Positions 53,677 through 64,000 of a stretch of 64,000 nt of DNA are shown here, piece by piece; positions within the stretch are counted from its first letter, which is position 1, and every line of letters begins with the position of its first letter. The translations under genes and the position numbers were made by a program. The notes under the pieces were generated by a model that had not been told where the DNA came from, did no database searches, and saw nothing but the letters and a program-made list of their open reading frames with translations. This stretch comes from Enchytraeus crypticus (Eukaryota > Annelida > Clitellata > Enchytraeida > Enchytraeidae), in contig CAJHZI010000200.1 of the NCBI GenBank assembly GCA_905160935.1, positions 1,082,501 through 1,146,500 on the forward strand, given 5' to 3'.

Positions 53677-55557
53677 ACTAACTCAATTTTCTTAATTTCT
53701 TTGATGGCAAAATTACCAGACTCTGTTCTTCTACTCCTCCCGGTCCTGAGACTATTTCATATCCGTCTATGCCAAATCCTCCTCTGCTGTTAAATTTTAA
53801 ACCTGCCTCTCTTGAAGAAATCCGTCATCTAATACTCTGCTCTACCGACTCGTCTTGCTCGCTAGATGCCATCCCAACCAAACTACTTAAATCTTGCATT
53901 GATGCCCTCCTACCTCCAATTACCCATCTGGTTAATCTTTCACTTTCTGAAGGAATTTTTCCATCTACTTTTAAAAATGCTGTTGTTTCTCCTCTGCTTA
54001 AAAAGCAATCACTTCCTAAAGATGATCTTTCTAGCTATCGTCCCATTTCCAACTTAAATTTCATTTCCAAAATCTTGGAAAAAATAATCTACACTCGCTT
54101 ATGCAGCCATCTCGAATCTTTTCCTTCTCTATCTTGTTTCCAATCTGCATATCGAAAGCTTCACTCCACTGAAACTGCCTTACTCTGCATTCATAATGAC
54201 CTTTGCTTAGCCTTAAACTCTCAAAAGGTATCAGCCCTTGTACTACTTGATCTTTCGGCTGCCTTCGATACCATCGATCACAATATTCTTACCAGTAGAC
54301 TTAAAACGTGCTTTGGTATCTCTGATTCCGCTTTCACTCTGATCTCCTCCTATCTTTCTGGTCGCACTCAATCTGTTGCTATAGACAATGAACGCTCCCC
54401 TGAACTACCTCTTCTTCGTGGTGTGCCCCAAGGATCTGTACTTGGACCTTTACTTTTTCCCCTCTACACTACCCCACTCAGTTATGTTTTAGACAATGCT
54501 TCAATAAAATTTCATTTCTATGCTGATGATACTCAGCTGTACATCTCATTTTCTAGCTCAGATTCTGACTTGAAATTGCAACACCTTTCTTCTGTTCTTG
54601 ACAAAGTGTATTCATGGTTTTGCAGTAATCGTCTCTCTGTCAACCCCTCTAAAACCGAATATCTTTTAATCGGCACTCCCCAGCAAAGAACCAAAATTGC
54701 CAATTCCTCCATCTATTTTCAAAATCTTGCTCTCACTCCTACTCCCAAAGCTAAAAACCTCGGTGTCATGTTTGATGAAAATCTTGATTTTAAATCTCAT
54801 ATCTCATCTGTCTGTCGTTCATCTTTCTTCCAGATTCGTCAAATCAGACAGATACGGTCATCTCTTGATCAAAATTCATCCATAATTCTTGCCAACTCAA
54901 TAGTTCATTCTAAACTTGACTACTGCAATTCATTGCTATATGGTTTACCTTCTTCTCTCATGCGTTTGCAACGCGTTCAAAATACTCTAGCACGTGTTGT
55001 CTGTCGATCCTCGAGGCTTCAGGCCACCTCTAGTTCCTTGCTTAATAACCTTCATTGGCTTCCTGTAGCTCAAAGAATTAAGTATAAAATTGCTCTTTTA
55101 ACTTTCAAAACACTCCTTTTTGGTAAACCTTCTTACCTTTCTGATCTCCTAATCCAATATCAACCTTCTCGTAAGCTTCGTTCTTCTGATACCAAACTGC
55201 TCAAAATTCCTAATATTCTCACTTCGTTAGGTAGACGTTCATTTTCTTTCTCCGCTCCTACTGTTTGGAACTCTCTGCCTCCTGATCTTCGCTCATGTTC
55301 TACTACTTCCACTTTCCGTTGTAAGTTGAAAACACATCTCTTCCCACCATAGATTTTATTTCATCTTGCCTGACTGTTTTTTGATCACCGGACCGGCACT
55401 GTTTATGATCTTTTATTTCTCTTTAGCACATGTTTTTTCAGATCGTTTGGGTGAATCGATTTGTAGTGACATGTGATGGGGGGGACGTCCCTGACATCAT
55501 CCTTGTATGAGGAAACGGACGTTAAACCTTTACCATTATTATTATTATTATTATTAT
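53677..55557 (+). mobile_element. LINE-A, 5'-truncated, recent
   Basis: Flanked by AACTAATTA at 53668-53676 and 55558-55566, a 9-base target-site duplication. The 3' end is a short ATT microsatellite after gtccctgacatcatccttgt and gaggaaacggacgttaaacc. The 5' end lacks the endonuclease. Tail fragments at 1-170, 7926, 37200, 56295 and 63790 belong to the same or a sister family. Confidence 0.9.
53683..55352 (+). CDS. LINE-A reverse transcriptase, open
   Basis: Open from 53683 (first Met at 53769) for about 550 codons. RT blocks in order: FKNAVVSPLLKK (block 1), YRPISNLNFISKILEK (block 2), FQSAYRKLHSTETALL, LVLLDLSAAFDTIDHNIL (first catalytic Asp), RGVPQGSVLGPLLFPLYT, FHFYADDTQLYI (catalytic YADD), and AKNLGVMFDENLDFKSHI (thumb). 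The C-terminal region has LHWLPVAQRIKYKIALLTFK and ends KLKTHLFPP. This is CR1/Rex1-like non-LTR RT. The frame has no lesion, so the insertion is young or selected as a source copy, but without the endonuclease and 5' end it cannot move by itself. Confidence 0.93.
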
Positions 55558-55566
55558 AACTAATTA

Positions 55567-56294
55567 CACTAATCAAGCACGGATAACGTTATGAAGATTT
55601 TACAAAGAGGTATTAAGGCTGGCTGCTGCCACTTCAGCTGGAGTGTTGAGTTCAATTACATAATTGATAATTATGGGCTAATTACTATATAACCTTGCCC
55701 ATTCCATTCGTCTTTGCCAGCCAATTCGTGTCCCGACCCTAGTTAAACTGGGATTCAAGAGACGATAATGATGAAGATGATGATAAAACCTTGCCGTGCC
55801 TGCGGTAATGTAGTGTCTATAATTATATGAACTTCACTGAGAGGCCCCTTATTTATCAATTGAATGGAATTGAACTTTATTGAATTTTACAATTACGCTT
55901 CCATAGTATAGTCCTTGCATCTTGCCGACATCCCCAGTTGTGTATATAGTTTGGTGCGATTGCACCAAATTGTAGCTGGATAATGTTACATTTATTTGCA
56001 ATTAAATTTGTACATAGTTTCTATGTGCACTTATTTTTATTCACTTCAAAATCAGATTATATTGAGAGTTTATATTGAGATGTATGCCAATCTCGAACAG
56101 TCCCACTTTTATTGGCGATTACATATATTCGGCCATTTGTGCATATAATATGGTGCAATTGCACCAGATTGTAGCTGGCTAATCATAGATTAATTTAATT
56201 GGTGCACAGTTTACTTGTGCACTTGTTCTATTCAATTCGAAAAATCAGATTTAACGTAACATATAAAAAAACTGAGTCTGAAAGCAGAATTCCT
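55567..56294. other. Unassigned spacer
   Basis: A direct repeat: tggtgcgattgcaccaaatt with gtagctggataat near 55950, and tggtgcaattgcaccagatt with gtagctggctaat near 56150; about 200 bases apart. Otherwise AT-rich. Confidence 0.5.
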
Positions 56295-56935
56295 TAATAA
56301 TAATAATAATAAAGATTTGACGTCCGTTTCCTCACCCACGGATGAAGTCAGGGACGTCCCCAACAGCACACATCACTACAGATCAATTCACCCACATCAG
56401 TCTGCAAAAGAAATGTGCTGAGGAGAAGTAAGGTCCTAAACGGAAGCCTATCCTGTGATCAGAAATGGTCAGGGTAGATTGATTATGTCTAGGGTGGGAA
56501 ATGGTAAGTTTTAAGCTTGATAATGAATGTTGAAAGAGAAAAACAAGAGCGAATATTAGCAGGTAAAGAGTTCCAGATTGCGGGTGCTGCGTAAGAAAAT
56601 GAACGTCTGCCCAATGACGTGAGAATATTTGGAACAGAGAGAAGATTGGCATCGGTGGAACGAAGTGCATTGAGGGACGATAGGGAAGAAGAATTTCAGA
56701 TAAGTAAGAAGGCTTGCCAAATCGCAGAGTTTTGAAAGTTAATAGAGCTAGTTTATATTTCATGCGTTGATTAACAGGGAGCCAATGAAGACTGCGAAGT
56801 AGAGAAAGAGAGCGAGATTGAAGTCTAGAGGATTGCAAACAACACGTGCGAGAGAATGTTGGACGTGCTGCAAATGGTTGAGAGAAGAAGAAGGTAACCC
56901 ATGTAATAACGAATTAGAGTAGTCAATAATAATAA
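56295..56935 (-). pseudogene. LINE-A 3' part, minus copy
   Basis: An AAT tail at 56297-56311, then aagatttgacgtccgtttcc. The minus frame at 56383-56838 reads LRSLHWLPVNQRMKYKLALL, TFKTLRFGKPSYLSEILLPY and, after a frame change, a HFLTQHPQSGTLYL-type variant of the C-terminus. It is about a third of the RT and dead. Confidence 0.88.
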
Positions 56936-57625
56936 CAATACGATTAAATTAGATTAGATTAAATTAAATTAGTCGAGCTTTGAATGAACCATCAAATTAG
57001 CAAGGACAGTTGCTGAATTTCTAGTAAGGGATGGACGTATTTGCCGAATCTGATGAATCTGAAAGAAAGAAGCGCGACAGACAGAAGAGATCTGGGATTT
57101 AAAGTCAAGGTTTTCATCAATATCAAGATTTTTGGCGGATCGAGAAGGTAAAAGAGCAAGTTGTCATGGACGACAGTTTCACGCTAATTCTGTTGTTGTA
57201 TGGGACTACTCGTATGGAAAGTTCCCCGTTTCATGGAACTCGGAGAAAAGTTATAATCATTCTAAAATGAATATTTTGTTAAGAACATCGGCATTAAAGA
57301 AGCACAAGAACAACCTCTTATTTGTTTATTTTTGAGCGATATAGTAATATTTTGCTCAAAGTTTGTTTGGAAAAGTGGACAATTAATTGTAATTGATTTC
57401 TTGCTAAACGTTATAAATATGTTATTTGAATCTGTGATAAGTAATAAACTTCTAATTAATTTCGAAACTTTACTTCTTGAATTATAGCTAATGAAAATTT
57501 TTCATTAACAAATTCTCAAATTATAATTTTAGGTACTAATAAAATTGGTTACAGTTATCCAAGGATTAAAAATCAGCTAATTAAAGCTTTTGAGAGATGG
57601 CTGAAGATTTGCGAGAGAAACAACT
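56936..57625. other. Unassigned spacer
   Basis: A 67-codon frame at 57132-57335 has no family features. AT-rich. Confidence 0.35.
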
Positions 57626-58040
57626 TAACATAACATAACATAACATTGCAGAGTCAGGAAGCAATTATATGCTTAAGACTCATCAGGCTCTTAACTAAAA
57701 CCAAAGTGAGAGACTGACTTCATGTCAACATGTCAAATTTATACATAGCCTATGTATAACACTGAACATGCAATTAGCATCTAATTTACATGTTCTTATG
57801 TTTATCATATTTATTTTTAAAAGTATTCACTGATTCTGCTTCTGCTGACTATTTCTAATTAAATTATATTCTTCCAAGAAACTAATTATTTTATCCTTAA
57901 TAATGCTTTCCAATGTCTTACCGATTATACTTGTTAAGCTTATACGCCTATAATTTTCTGCTTTATCCCTATTTCCCTTTGTATGTATTGGTACAACATT
58001 GGCATTCTTAAAATCATGAGGAACCACCCCTGTTTTCATT
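57626..58040 (-). pseudogene. LINE fragment, RT N-terminal piece joined to a 3' tail
   Basis: An ataac repeat tail at 57626-57645, then about 170 bases of noncoding sequence, then a minus frame at 57827-58039 with GVVPHDFKNANVVPIHTKGN and YRRISLTSIIGKTLESIIKD, RT blocks 1-2. The RT middle and end are missing, so the copy has an internal deletion or is two pieces. Confidence 0.75.
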
Positions 58041-58049
58041 GAACTTCCG

Positions 58050-59190
58050 GAAAATCAATGCGTTACTTTTGTTTTATATGCAACTGATGTTGATGAACAT
58101 CTGACTGCTATACGATCTCAGGGGTTTGACACACTATTAGAAAGTGCTCGTTCACGCAAGATGTTGAACTCGTACATCATCTAACATCTTGCGATCAGCC
58201 ATTTGTAGTGCACAATAGTTGTAGAAAGCCATACTGTAATAAAAGTAAACTTCAGCAACTGGAACAAGATACATTAGGTGATTCAAAAGGAAAAAACTTA
58301 ATTCATTTATGGAAATTTTTAATTGGAAAGCACAATTGTTTTTTGGCTCTGAATTATCAGATCAAAGATCAAAAGGAGTTGTTACAGCAATGTCAGTAGA
58401 ATTGCAAAGCACTGTTGAAGAGCATTGCTGAAGAAGGAATGATAACTGGAGATGGGACGAATCATGGGACGAATGGAAATGTGTTGTGATTTACCGGCAG
58501 AAGAAGCCATTTGTAACAATCTCTGTTATTTTAAATTTGTCAGCAACAGGGCTAAAGAAGGTATTGTTGCAGGGACTATACTCCGACCTAGATTAAATGA
58601 AGATAATCAATCGGCATTTTCAAAGGCTTGCGAGAGGTTGGAAGAGAACTGTGAAAGAGAACCATATACAATACAAGATGTAGTTGAAAGAATGTAAGGT
58701 CTAACTACAGATGGCAATGCCTATTCTGCAAAACATCTGAAGCAAAAGCTTGTTGAGTGCTAAGATAATCACATACTGTTTGCTGAAATATCTGGATTAA
58801 GAAATATGATTTGCTTCCGCAATTTTTGCTCATACTTAATTAGGATGAGCAAGTGTTACTTGAAGTTCTAAGTGTTACTTGAAGAGTAACTTGTCAACTT
58901 GAGTAAGAGTACTTGACTTGTTAGAGAAGTGTTACTTGAAGGGGAAAGATGATATGACAGATTAGAGTAAAAGAATTATAACAGTGGCAACTAAATTGAT
59001 TGCAAATGAGATCAGAGAAATAGAATATGATGTGAATAGTTATCCGCCAGTACTTCTCTGTTGAGCAGAGGAACTACGTTCCTCCTCTTCTGCATCAGCT
59101 TCTCAGATCAATAGTACCATCACCCATTAAGCAAAATAGCATTGGACAGAGTATCATTCAAGCTGCTTGGTAAAAAATTGTACACATCCT
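58050..59190 (+). pseudogene. Decayed transposon-like reading frame of unnamed family
   Basis: Plus-strand pieces in several frames: SQGFDTLLESARSRKMLNS, HNSCRKPYCNKSKLQQLEQD, MCCDLPAEEAICNNLCYFKF, AFSKACERLEENCEREPYTI with QDVVERM, LTTDGNAYSAKHLKQKLVEC, DNHILFAEISGLRNMICF, and toward 59040 ANEIREIEYDVNSYPP. This combination resembles an abundant multicopy family of uncharacterised proteins in marine invertebrate genomes. I cannot name a domain. At least six lesions are visible. It sits upstream of acidic exon D. Confidence 0.5.
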
Positions 59191-59555
59191 TATAATAGCA
59201 TAATCTAGTCCATGCCAAGGTTTTCACTATCTTTATTCACTTGTAATAGTTCACTTGGTTACGGAACAGTTTACGTAACAGTTTATGTAATAGGTTACAT
59301 AATGGTAATAGTTTACTAATGGTAATAGTTCAATTAATTTTAGATCAAAGCATTTGCAGACCAGAACAGTAATTCAAAAACATACTCAAGTGATGTGGAC
59401 TGCATAATTGCATAATAGATGAATTTGATTTACTATATCGAAATCACAATAATCGTGACATTATTTTGCATTCTATAACTGAAAGGAGAGAATATGAGAA
59501 TGGTTTATTTCTGAATGAAAGTCTTCTATCAACGACATAAAACGATTGCTACAGT
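59191..59555. other. Unassigned spacer
   Basis: Short repeated ggtaatagtt and acagtttacgtaacagttta words at 59230-59340. Nothing else. Confidence 0.4.
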
Positions 59556-59570
59556 TGAAGATTTTCTGAT

Positions 59571-59823
59571 ATGAATGGAAACACAAGTACAGGCACATCG
59601 GCTTTACATTTACTAAGATCTCATTTTGAAGAAGAGATGCCTGAAATGAATTGTACTCCACAGGACTCTATGGCAGAGGATGTCTCAGAGCAGAGTGATG
59701 CTTCATTAGATGACTCAAGCAGTGACAGTGATGAGTTTACCGAATTACTTCAGCAGTGTTATCCAAAGTCAACCAGCATTTTAACGACGCTTTCAAATAA
59801 TGACCACGAAGTGGATGTGAAAG
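59571..59823 (+). CDS. Acidic exon D of the zinc-finger locus
   Basis: An open frame from the ATG at 59571 to the donor gtgaaag|gtttgt at 59824, phase 1 at the end as in exons B and C. It reads MNGNTSTGTSALHLLRS, then an acidic stretch, then LDDSSSDSDEFTELLQQCYP with KS, the shared motif. It is shorter than B and C, and the 5' boundary is unsure: a ctacag lies at 59551-59556 but gives an in-frame stop, so a start-codon exon or a different acceptor is possible. It precedes finger exon 3 by 0.85 kb. Confidence 0.65.
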
Positions 59824-60676
59824 GTTTGTTTGTTGAATGTATGATATACACTATGTAAGCCTATGCCTAAATTAGGCTACTTATTTATTTAAGCTGTAAA
59901 GAGTGGTAAATATTTTTCCGTTTGAATGTATTTAATGATACGAACAATGAGAGGAAACTTTAAGTTTTCAGCCGTATGAACAGTATACAATAACAAAGCT
60001 AACTTTCTTATTTACAGCTAAAAAATTAGCAATTAAAAAAGTTACACCGGAGGTTGAAATAATATTTTATAGTTTAAGTTAACTAAATGTTTAGTTAATT
60101 TTAAAAATTAAGAATTAACTTCCATTAACTTCTTTTTAAAGAAAAATTGTGTTCATTTTTCTTTCTCTTCAGCACATTTTTTTTCAGATCGTTTGTAAAC
60201 CTAATGATTAACCCTATTGGCTTAGCTGTTGTGTATGTGCACATTTCTATGCTAAGAGAGATTAAAAGAAAGGTAGAACTTTTGACGTAGTGTTACATTG
60301 CTTCTTGATTACAATTGAAAGAGAGGGGTCAAATCTTACATCTCTATGCTTTAAATGTAAATTAATTTTGGTTTTTTCCCATTGAAATGATCTAAACTAT
60401 TGTTTTTGTAGTTTTTCTAGATTAAAGCTTGATTTTCAAGGCTCAAGTTTAAAACATTGTCATTGCTTATGAAGTCGAAGGCTACAACAAGTTGTGGTAA
60501 AAGGAACAGCTTTATACTATTAGTAATTTATTGATCTTTTGATTGTTTTCTTTAATAAGTAGGAGACCAGTCTATATATGTAGGACTACTTAGCCTGGAT
60601 CTGCTGCCTAAACGTTCACTTGTCTGTAGATATCTACAGAGAGATTCCAGTATTTATCTGATGCGTGGTTATTCAG

Positions 60677-60850
60677 GGAGGCGAGAGACTGATGACAGCA
60701 CTGATGGGTACTTAAGATGTCTGCTGTGTGACGAAGACTCACCGTCAAACAGTCATTTGACAGAACACACACGACGCAGACACATGAGTGAGGTGCCTCA
60801 GAGAGCTCTGCTCGGTGTTGCGCTGACTTCTGCTGGTACTTCTTCTGTTA
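60677..60850 (+). pseudogene. C2H2 zinc-finger exon 3, truncated by LINE-C
   Basis: Acceptor gtggttattcag at 60676 with phase-1 entry; then RRETDDSTDGYLRCLLCDED and HLTEHTRRRHMSE. The first finger keeps its C-x2-C and H-x4-H but lacks the usual aromatic and one spacing residue. After it the frame loses the finger pattern and within about 60 bases runs into the 3' end of the minus-strand LINE-C. By comparison with exons 1 and 2, at least five fingers are missing. Confidence 0.7.
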
Positions 60851-60854
60851 GAGG

Positions 60855-63440
60855 ACTATCTTGTTTACCAGGTCTGCTACCATCTTTCGTTATTCCAATC
60901 CTTCTTCAAATTTGGGTAGCAGGGAAAATGGAAAAAAGCCAAGGGCTTATTTCAATCTCCAATCATACATGATTCAACATCCAGCTTGTTTTTAAAACTA
61001 TTCATCGTCACCGCATTCACAACCTCCTCACTCAAAGAGTTCCACCTATCAATCACCCTTTGAGAAAAAGAAAACTTTCCTAAGTCTGTTCTTACACTAG
61101 GTTTAAACAACTTATAGCTATGACCTCTTAAACCATTATTGGAGAAATTGAAAAAAATCTGTTGCTCTTAATTCGGTAAGCATTATTTTATAAACCTCTA
61201 TAAGGTCATCTCTAATTCTCCTGGTTTCTATGGTCATCAGTTGAACTGCCCTTAGCCTCTCCTCATATCTTAATGCTTTGAATTCCCTAATAATTCTTAA
61301 TGCTGTTCTTTGCACTGATTCAATAAGCTCAATATCCTTCCTGTAGTGTGGTCTCCACACTGACATACAATACTCCAGATGAGGTCGAATCAAAGATTTA
61401 TACAATCTTAAAACAATGCCTTTATCTCTACTTTTGAATGTTCTCTTTATTAGTCCTAAGGTCCTATATGCTGCTTTAACAGCCACAGTACATTGTTTCC
61501 TCACTTTGAGGTCCTAGCTAAATTTTACCCCTAAATCCTTCTCATTTGCTAACAAACATCACACTGCAGTATCTTGAAATTTACAACATATTCTTTGTTA
61601 GCATTATTTTTACCAAAGTGAATTACCTTACACTTGTCCACATTGAATTCGAAGTCCCATTTTTGGGTTTTGGGACCACTTACTTAGCGCGTTTAAGTCC
61701 CGAACCATACACAACTTTGTTCCTTCATACCAACTTTTCCCAATAGTTTTATATCATCAGCAAACTTTAAGATCGTATTAAATATTCCTGTATCTAAATC
61801 ATTTATGAAGATCAGGAAGAATATTGTCCCCAACACTGAACCTTGCGGCATCCCGAAGTTACCTCCACCCAACCTGATTTAGCCTCACCCAGCGTAACCC
61901 TCTGCTTCCTCCCCCTTAACAAATTTTCTGTCCATTTGTATAACTTCCCATCTATTCCGCAAGACTTAATCTTAAGTAGAAGTCTCTTGTGAGGGACAGT
62001 ATCTAAAGCTGTTTTGAAATTCAAGTACACTGCGTCAACAGTCTCTTCCTCTTATATCCACTGATTAACTTTCTCTAAAAAGCTAACTAAGTTAGTAAAG
62101 CATGATCTTTTATTCATAAATCCATGCTGAGATTTTCTTTAGAAGTTATATTTCTCCAAATGATTCCAAAACTTATCCTTTATTGTACTCTCAAGCACCT
62201 TGTTTAAATGCGGAGTAAGGCTCACAGGTCTATAGTTCCCTGGTTCAACTCTCTTTCCTCCCTTGTAAATAGGTATTACATTGAACATCTTCCATTGAAT
62301 TGGTATGCATCCTGTGTTCAACGTGTTATTAAATATTATAGAAATTGACCTAGAAATATAACCTACCATTCAATTAGTAACCTCGTCGGGATGCCGTCAA
62401 CTCCCGGTGCTTTCTCCGGTTTTAATCTTTTTAACTTCTCTGCTACAATTTCCACATCCACTAAAATACTTTCCATCCCCTGTCCCTTTTCCAGTAAAAG
62501 ATCTATATGTGGCAACATTCCCATGTTGGATTCTTTTACAACACTGAACCAAAATAGTTATTGAGAATAATACACATTGCATTCTTCCTTGTTACAACTT
62601 TACCGTCTGAATTGATTAATGGGCTCACTGCAACCCTGACTTTGGACTTACATCTAACATATGAGTAAAACGATTTTGCATCAATTTTAACATTTTTAGA
62701 TAATTTCTCTTCGCAATTTTTCTTCACTTCATTATATGCCGTATTACACTGATTCCTTGCAATTTTATATTCTTGCCAACTCTCATGGTCCTTACGACAT
62801 TTAAATTTCACCTTCATGGCATAATTCTTTCTTTGCCATTTTCTAGTTTCTGCATTAAACCACTTAGGTAGCATTCTGCGCTTGAACTTTGTTTTTGGTA
62901 CATTGCCATTGCAGGCCCTTCGCAACCTGTCACAAAATTTTGGTCCATTGAGTATAGATCTATATCACCATTCTCAAATTCCAATTCCCAATCCACTGCC
63001 TTTAAACTGTTGTTAATACTCCCATAATTTGCAGTCTTGAAGTTCTCCCTACTGGGCCTTTCATCAATTTTATACATAATACTGAAGCAGAGGAATTTGT
63101 ACATTATAGCATTGTGGTCACTGTTTCCAATTGGCTCAATGACTCTTAACTCCTCAATCTCGTTTTAATCAGAAGTTAAGATCGAATCCAAAATATTAGA
63201 CTTTCTTGTGGCTTCCTTAACATGCTGCACGAAGCAGCAATCTATAACTAGACTCATAAATTCCTACCTTTGTTTATCTGAACGAAAACATTACAATTTA
63301 TGCCAGGGAAGTTAAAAGCTCCCATTATCAGTACTCCTCAGTTATTATGCTCAAACACTTTTAACACTTTGAACCATTCAGTTTGTTCCTGCAGAGAGCA
63401 ATTTGGACTCCTGTAACACATCAGTTATTTGTTGTGATTG
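60855..63440 (-). pseudogene. LINE-C, CR1-like element, broken
   Basis: From 63440 downward: an endonuclease-end remnant near 63100-63440; a linker with FCDRLRRACNGNVPKTKF-type basic sequence (62536-62925); RT blocks IPIQWKMFNVIPIYKGGKRV and YRPVSLTPHLNKVLES (62139-62369); NFKTALDTVPHKRLLLKI and GRKQRVTLGEA (61812-62030); a FADD-type box region near 61750 in another frame; and the C-terminal region YRTLGLIKRTFKSRDKG, LEYCMSVWRPHY and VQRTALRIIREF (61136-61504). It is nearly full-length past the endonuclease, with many stops. Its 3' end lies in finger exon 3. Confidence 0.9.
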
Positions 63441-63689
63441 CCAACAGAGAACCCTAACAAACATCACTTTTGAGTGATGTTTTGTGCTGAGGACAAACTT
63501 TTACAAGTTTTTCATTAGTTTACTTTATCTTTACAAGTTTGTCATTTCTTCCAGTTTAATTATTAAAGCCTCTAATTTTTTGTGCATTGAAAGGATTGTA
63601 TTTTATATTGGTCCAACTTAAAACAGAAATGATATTTTATGTTTATATATTAGTAGAGAGCTCAGTTGTGTTAATATTGTTTCGGTCTC
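63441..63689. other. Unassigned sequence past the LINE-C 5' end
   Basis: The missing fingers of exon 3 would be expected beyond the LINE 5' end, but no finger codons are seen here. Confidence 0.4.
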
Positions 63690-63780
63690 TGCTGACTAGA
63701 TAACGTGGCACACTTCATATGAGGCGACTAATGGTGAGCTCTTCAGTGAAGAAGGCAATGAGAAATCGTGATCTTGTAAT
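63690..63780 (+). repeat. Repeat R fragment
   Basis: gcgactaatggtgagctctt and cagtgaagaaggcaatgaga; an internally shortened piece of repeat R. Confidence 0.55.
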
Positions 63781-63784
63781 TGTA

Positions 63785-64000
63785 TTGATACTTTCCTTCG
63801 CAAGCTAAAAACCTATCTCGTTGTGCCATATGTACATAATTTTGACCCGCTTGCCTTGGATCTTGGACTTCCACTGTTTCATCTCACTTTCTCTTGTGGT
63901 CTCTGTTTACTCAGTTGTCATCGTGTGGTGCTTTGACAGCCTGTTTGTGTAATGTCTGCAAGAGACGTCCCTGACATTGCCTTATGGCGGGGAACCGGAC
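63785..64000 (+). pseudogene. LINE-A-like 3' end
   Basis: Starts with CKLKTYLVVPY-type codons (aagctaaaaacctatctcgt) and runs through a 3' untranslated region to gacgtccctgacattgcctt and atggcggggaaccggac, the sense counterpart of 37200-37260. Cut by the window edge. Confidence 0.8.

Overview
This window is animal nuclear DNA: AT-rich, intron-bearing and crowded with mobile-element debris. Two kinds of host gene are recognisable. The first is a split engrailed homeobox gene on the + strand, with exon 1 at 1476-4569 and exon 2 at 12441-12865. It keeps EH1 through EH5 and the phase-1 intron between EH2 and EH3. A bona fide engrailed argues for a bilaterian; I cannot place it further. The second is a C2H2 zinc-finger locus between about 29.8 and 60.9 kb, also on the + strand. 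Acidic exons sharing one short motif alternate with finger exons, and nearly every boundary is in phase 1.

Layout. 1-1.5 kb: a LINE tail and a 12-bp minisatellite upstream of engrailed. 1.5-13.2 kb: engrailed, its 7.9-kb intron carrying LINE and SINE fragments, and a 52-bp minisatellite that grew out of the last codons of the gene. 13-29 kb: no host gene seen; LINE fragments, a tRNA-derived SINE, two 5S-rRNA-like SINEs and a large foldback element split by a LINE. 29.8-37.1 kb: acidic exon A (decayed), finger exon 1, acidic exons B and C. 39.1-51.9 kb: a decayed Polinton/Maverick (polintovirus/adintovirus-type) element sitting between acidic exon C and finger exon 2. It carries a protein-primed DNA polymerase B, a chromodomain integrase, a PLA2-like minor protein, major and minor capsid proteins, a packaging ATPase, an adenain-like protease, a pX/pVI-like protein, a fibre-like protein and small ORFs. 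52.5-53.2 kb: finger exon 2 with a stop codon. 53.7-55.6 kb: a young LINE with an open RT frame and a 9-bp target-site duplication. 55.6-64 kb: more LINEs, a decayed transposon-like reading frame, acidic exon D, and finger exon 3, which is cut off by a CR1-like LINE.

How it fits together. The engrailed intron and the zinc-finger introns have absorbed insertions. The Polinton genes share an unusual start region in which a TATATAAA-like string touches the ATG, often behind an upstream TTTAAAT block; this is the clearest candidate for an under-described regulatory system here. The 1-1 phase symmetry of the zinc-finger exons allows duplication without loss of frame and may explain how the locus grew. 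Family names used below: LINE-A (RT ORF at 53.7-55.4 kb), LINE-B (RT at 5.2-6.3 kb), LINE-C (CR1-like, 61-63.4 kb), SINE-T (tRNA-derived head, LINE-B-like tail) and repeat R (about 370 bp).
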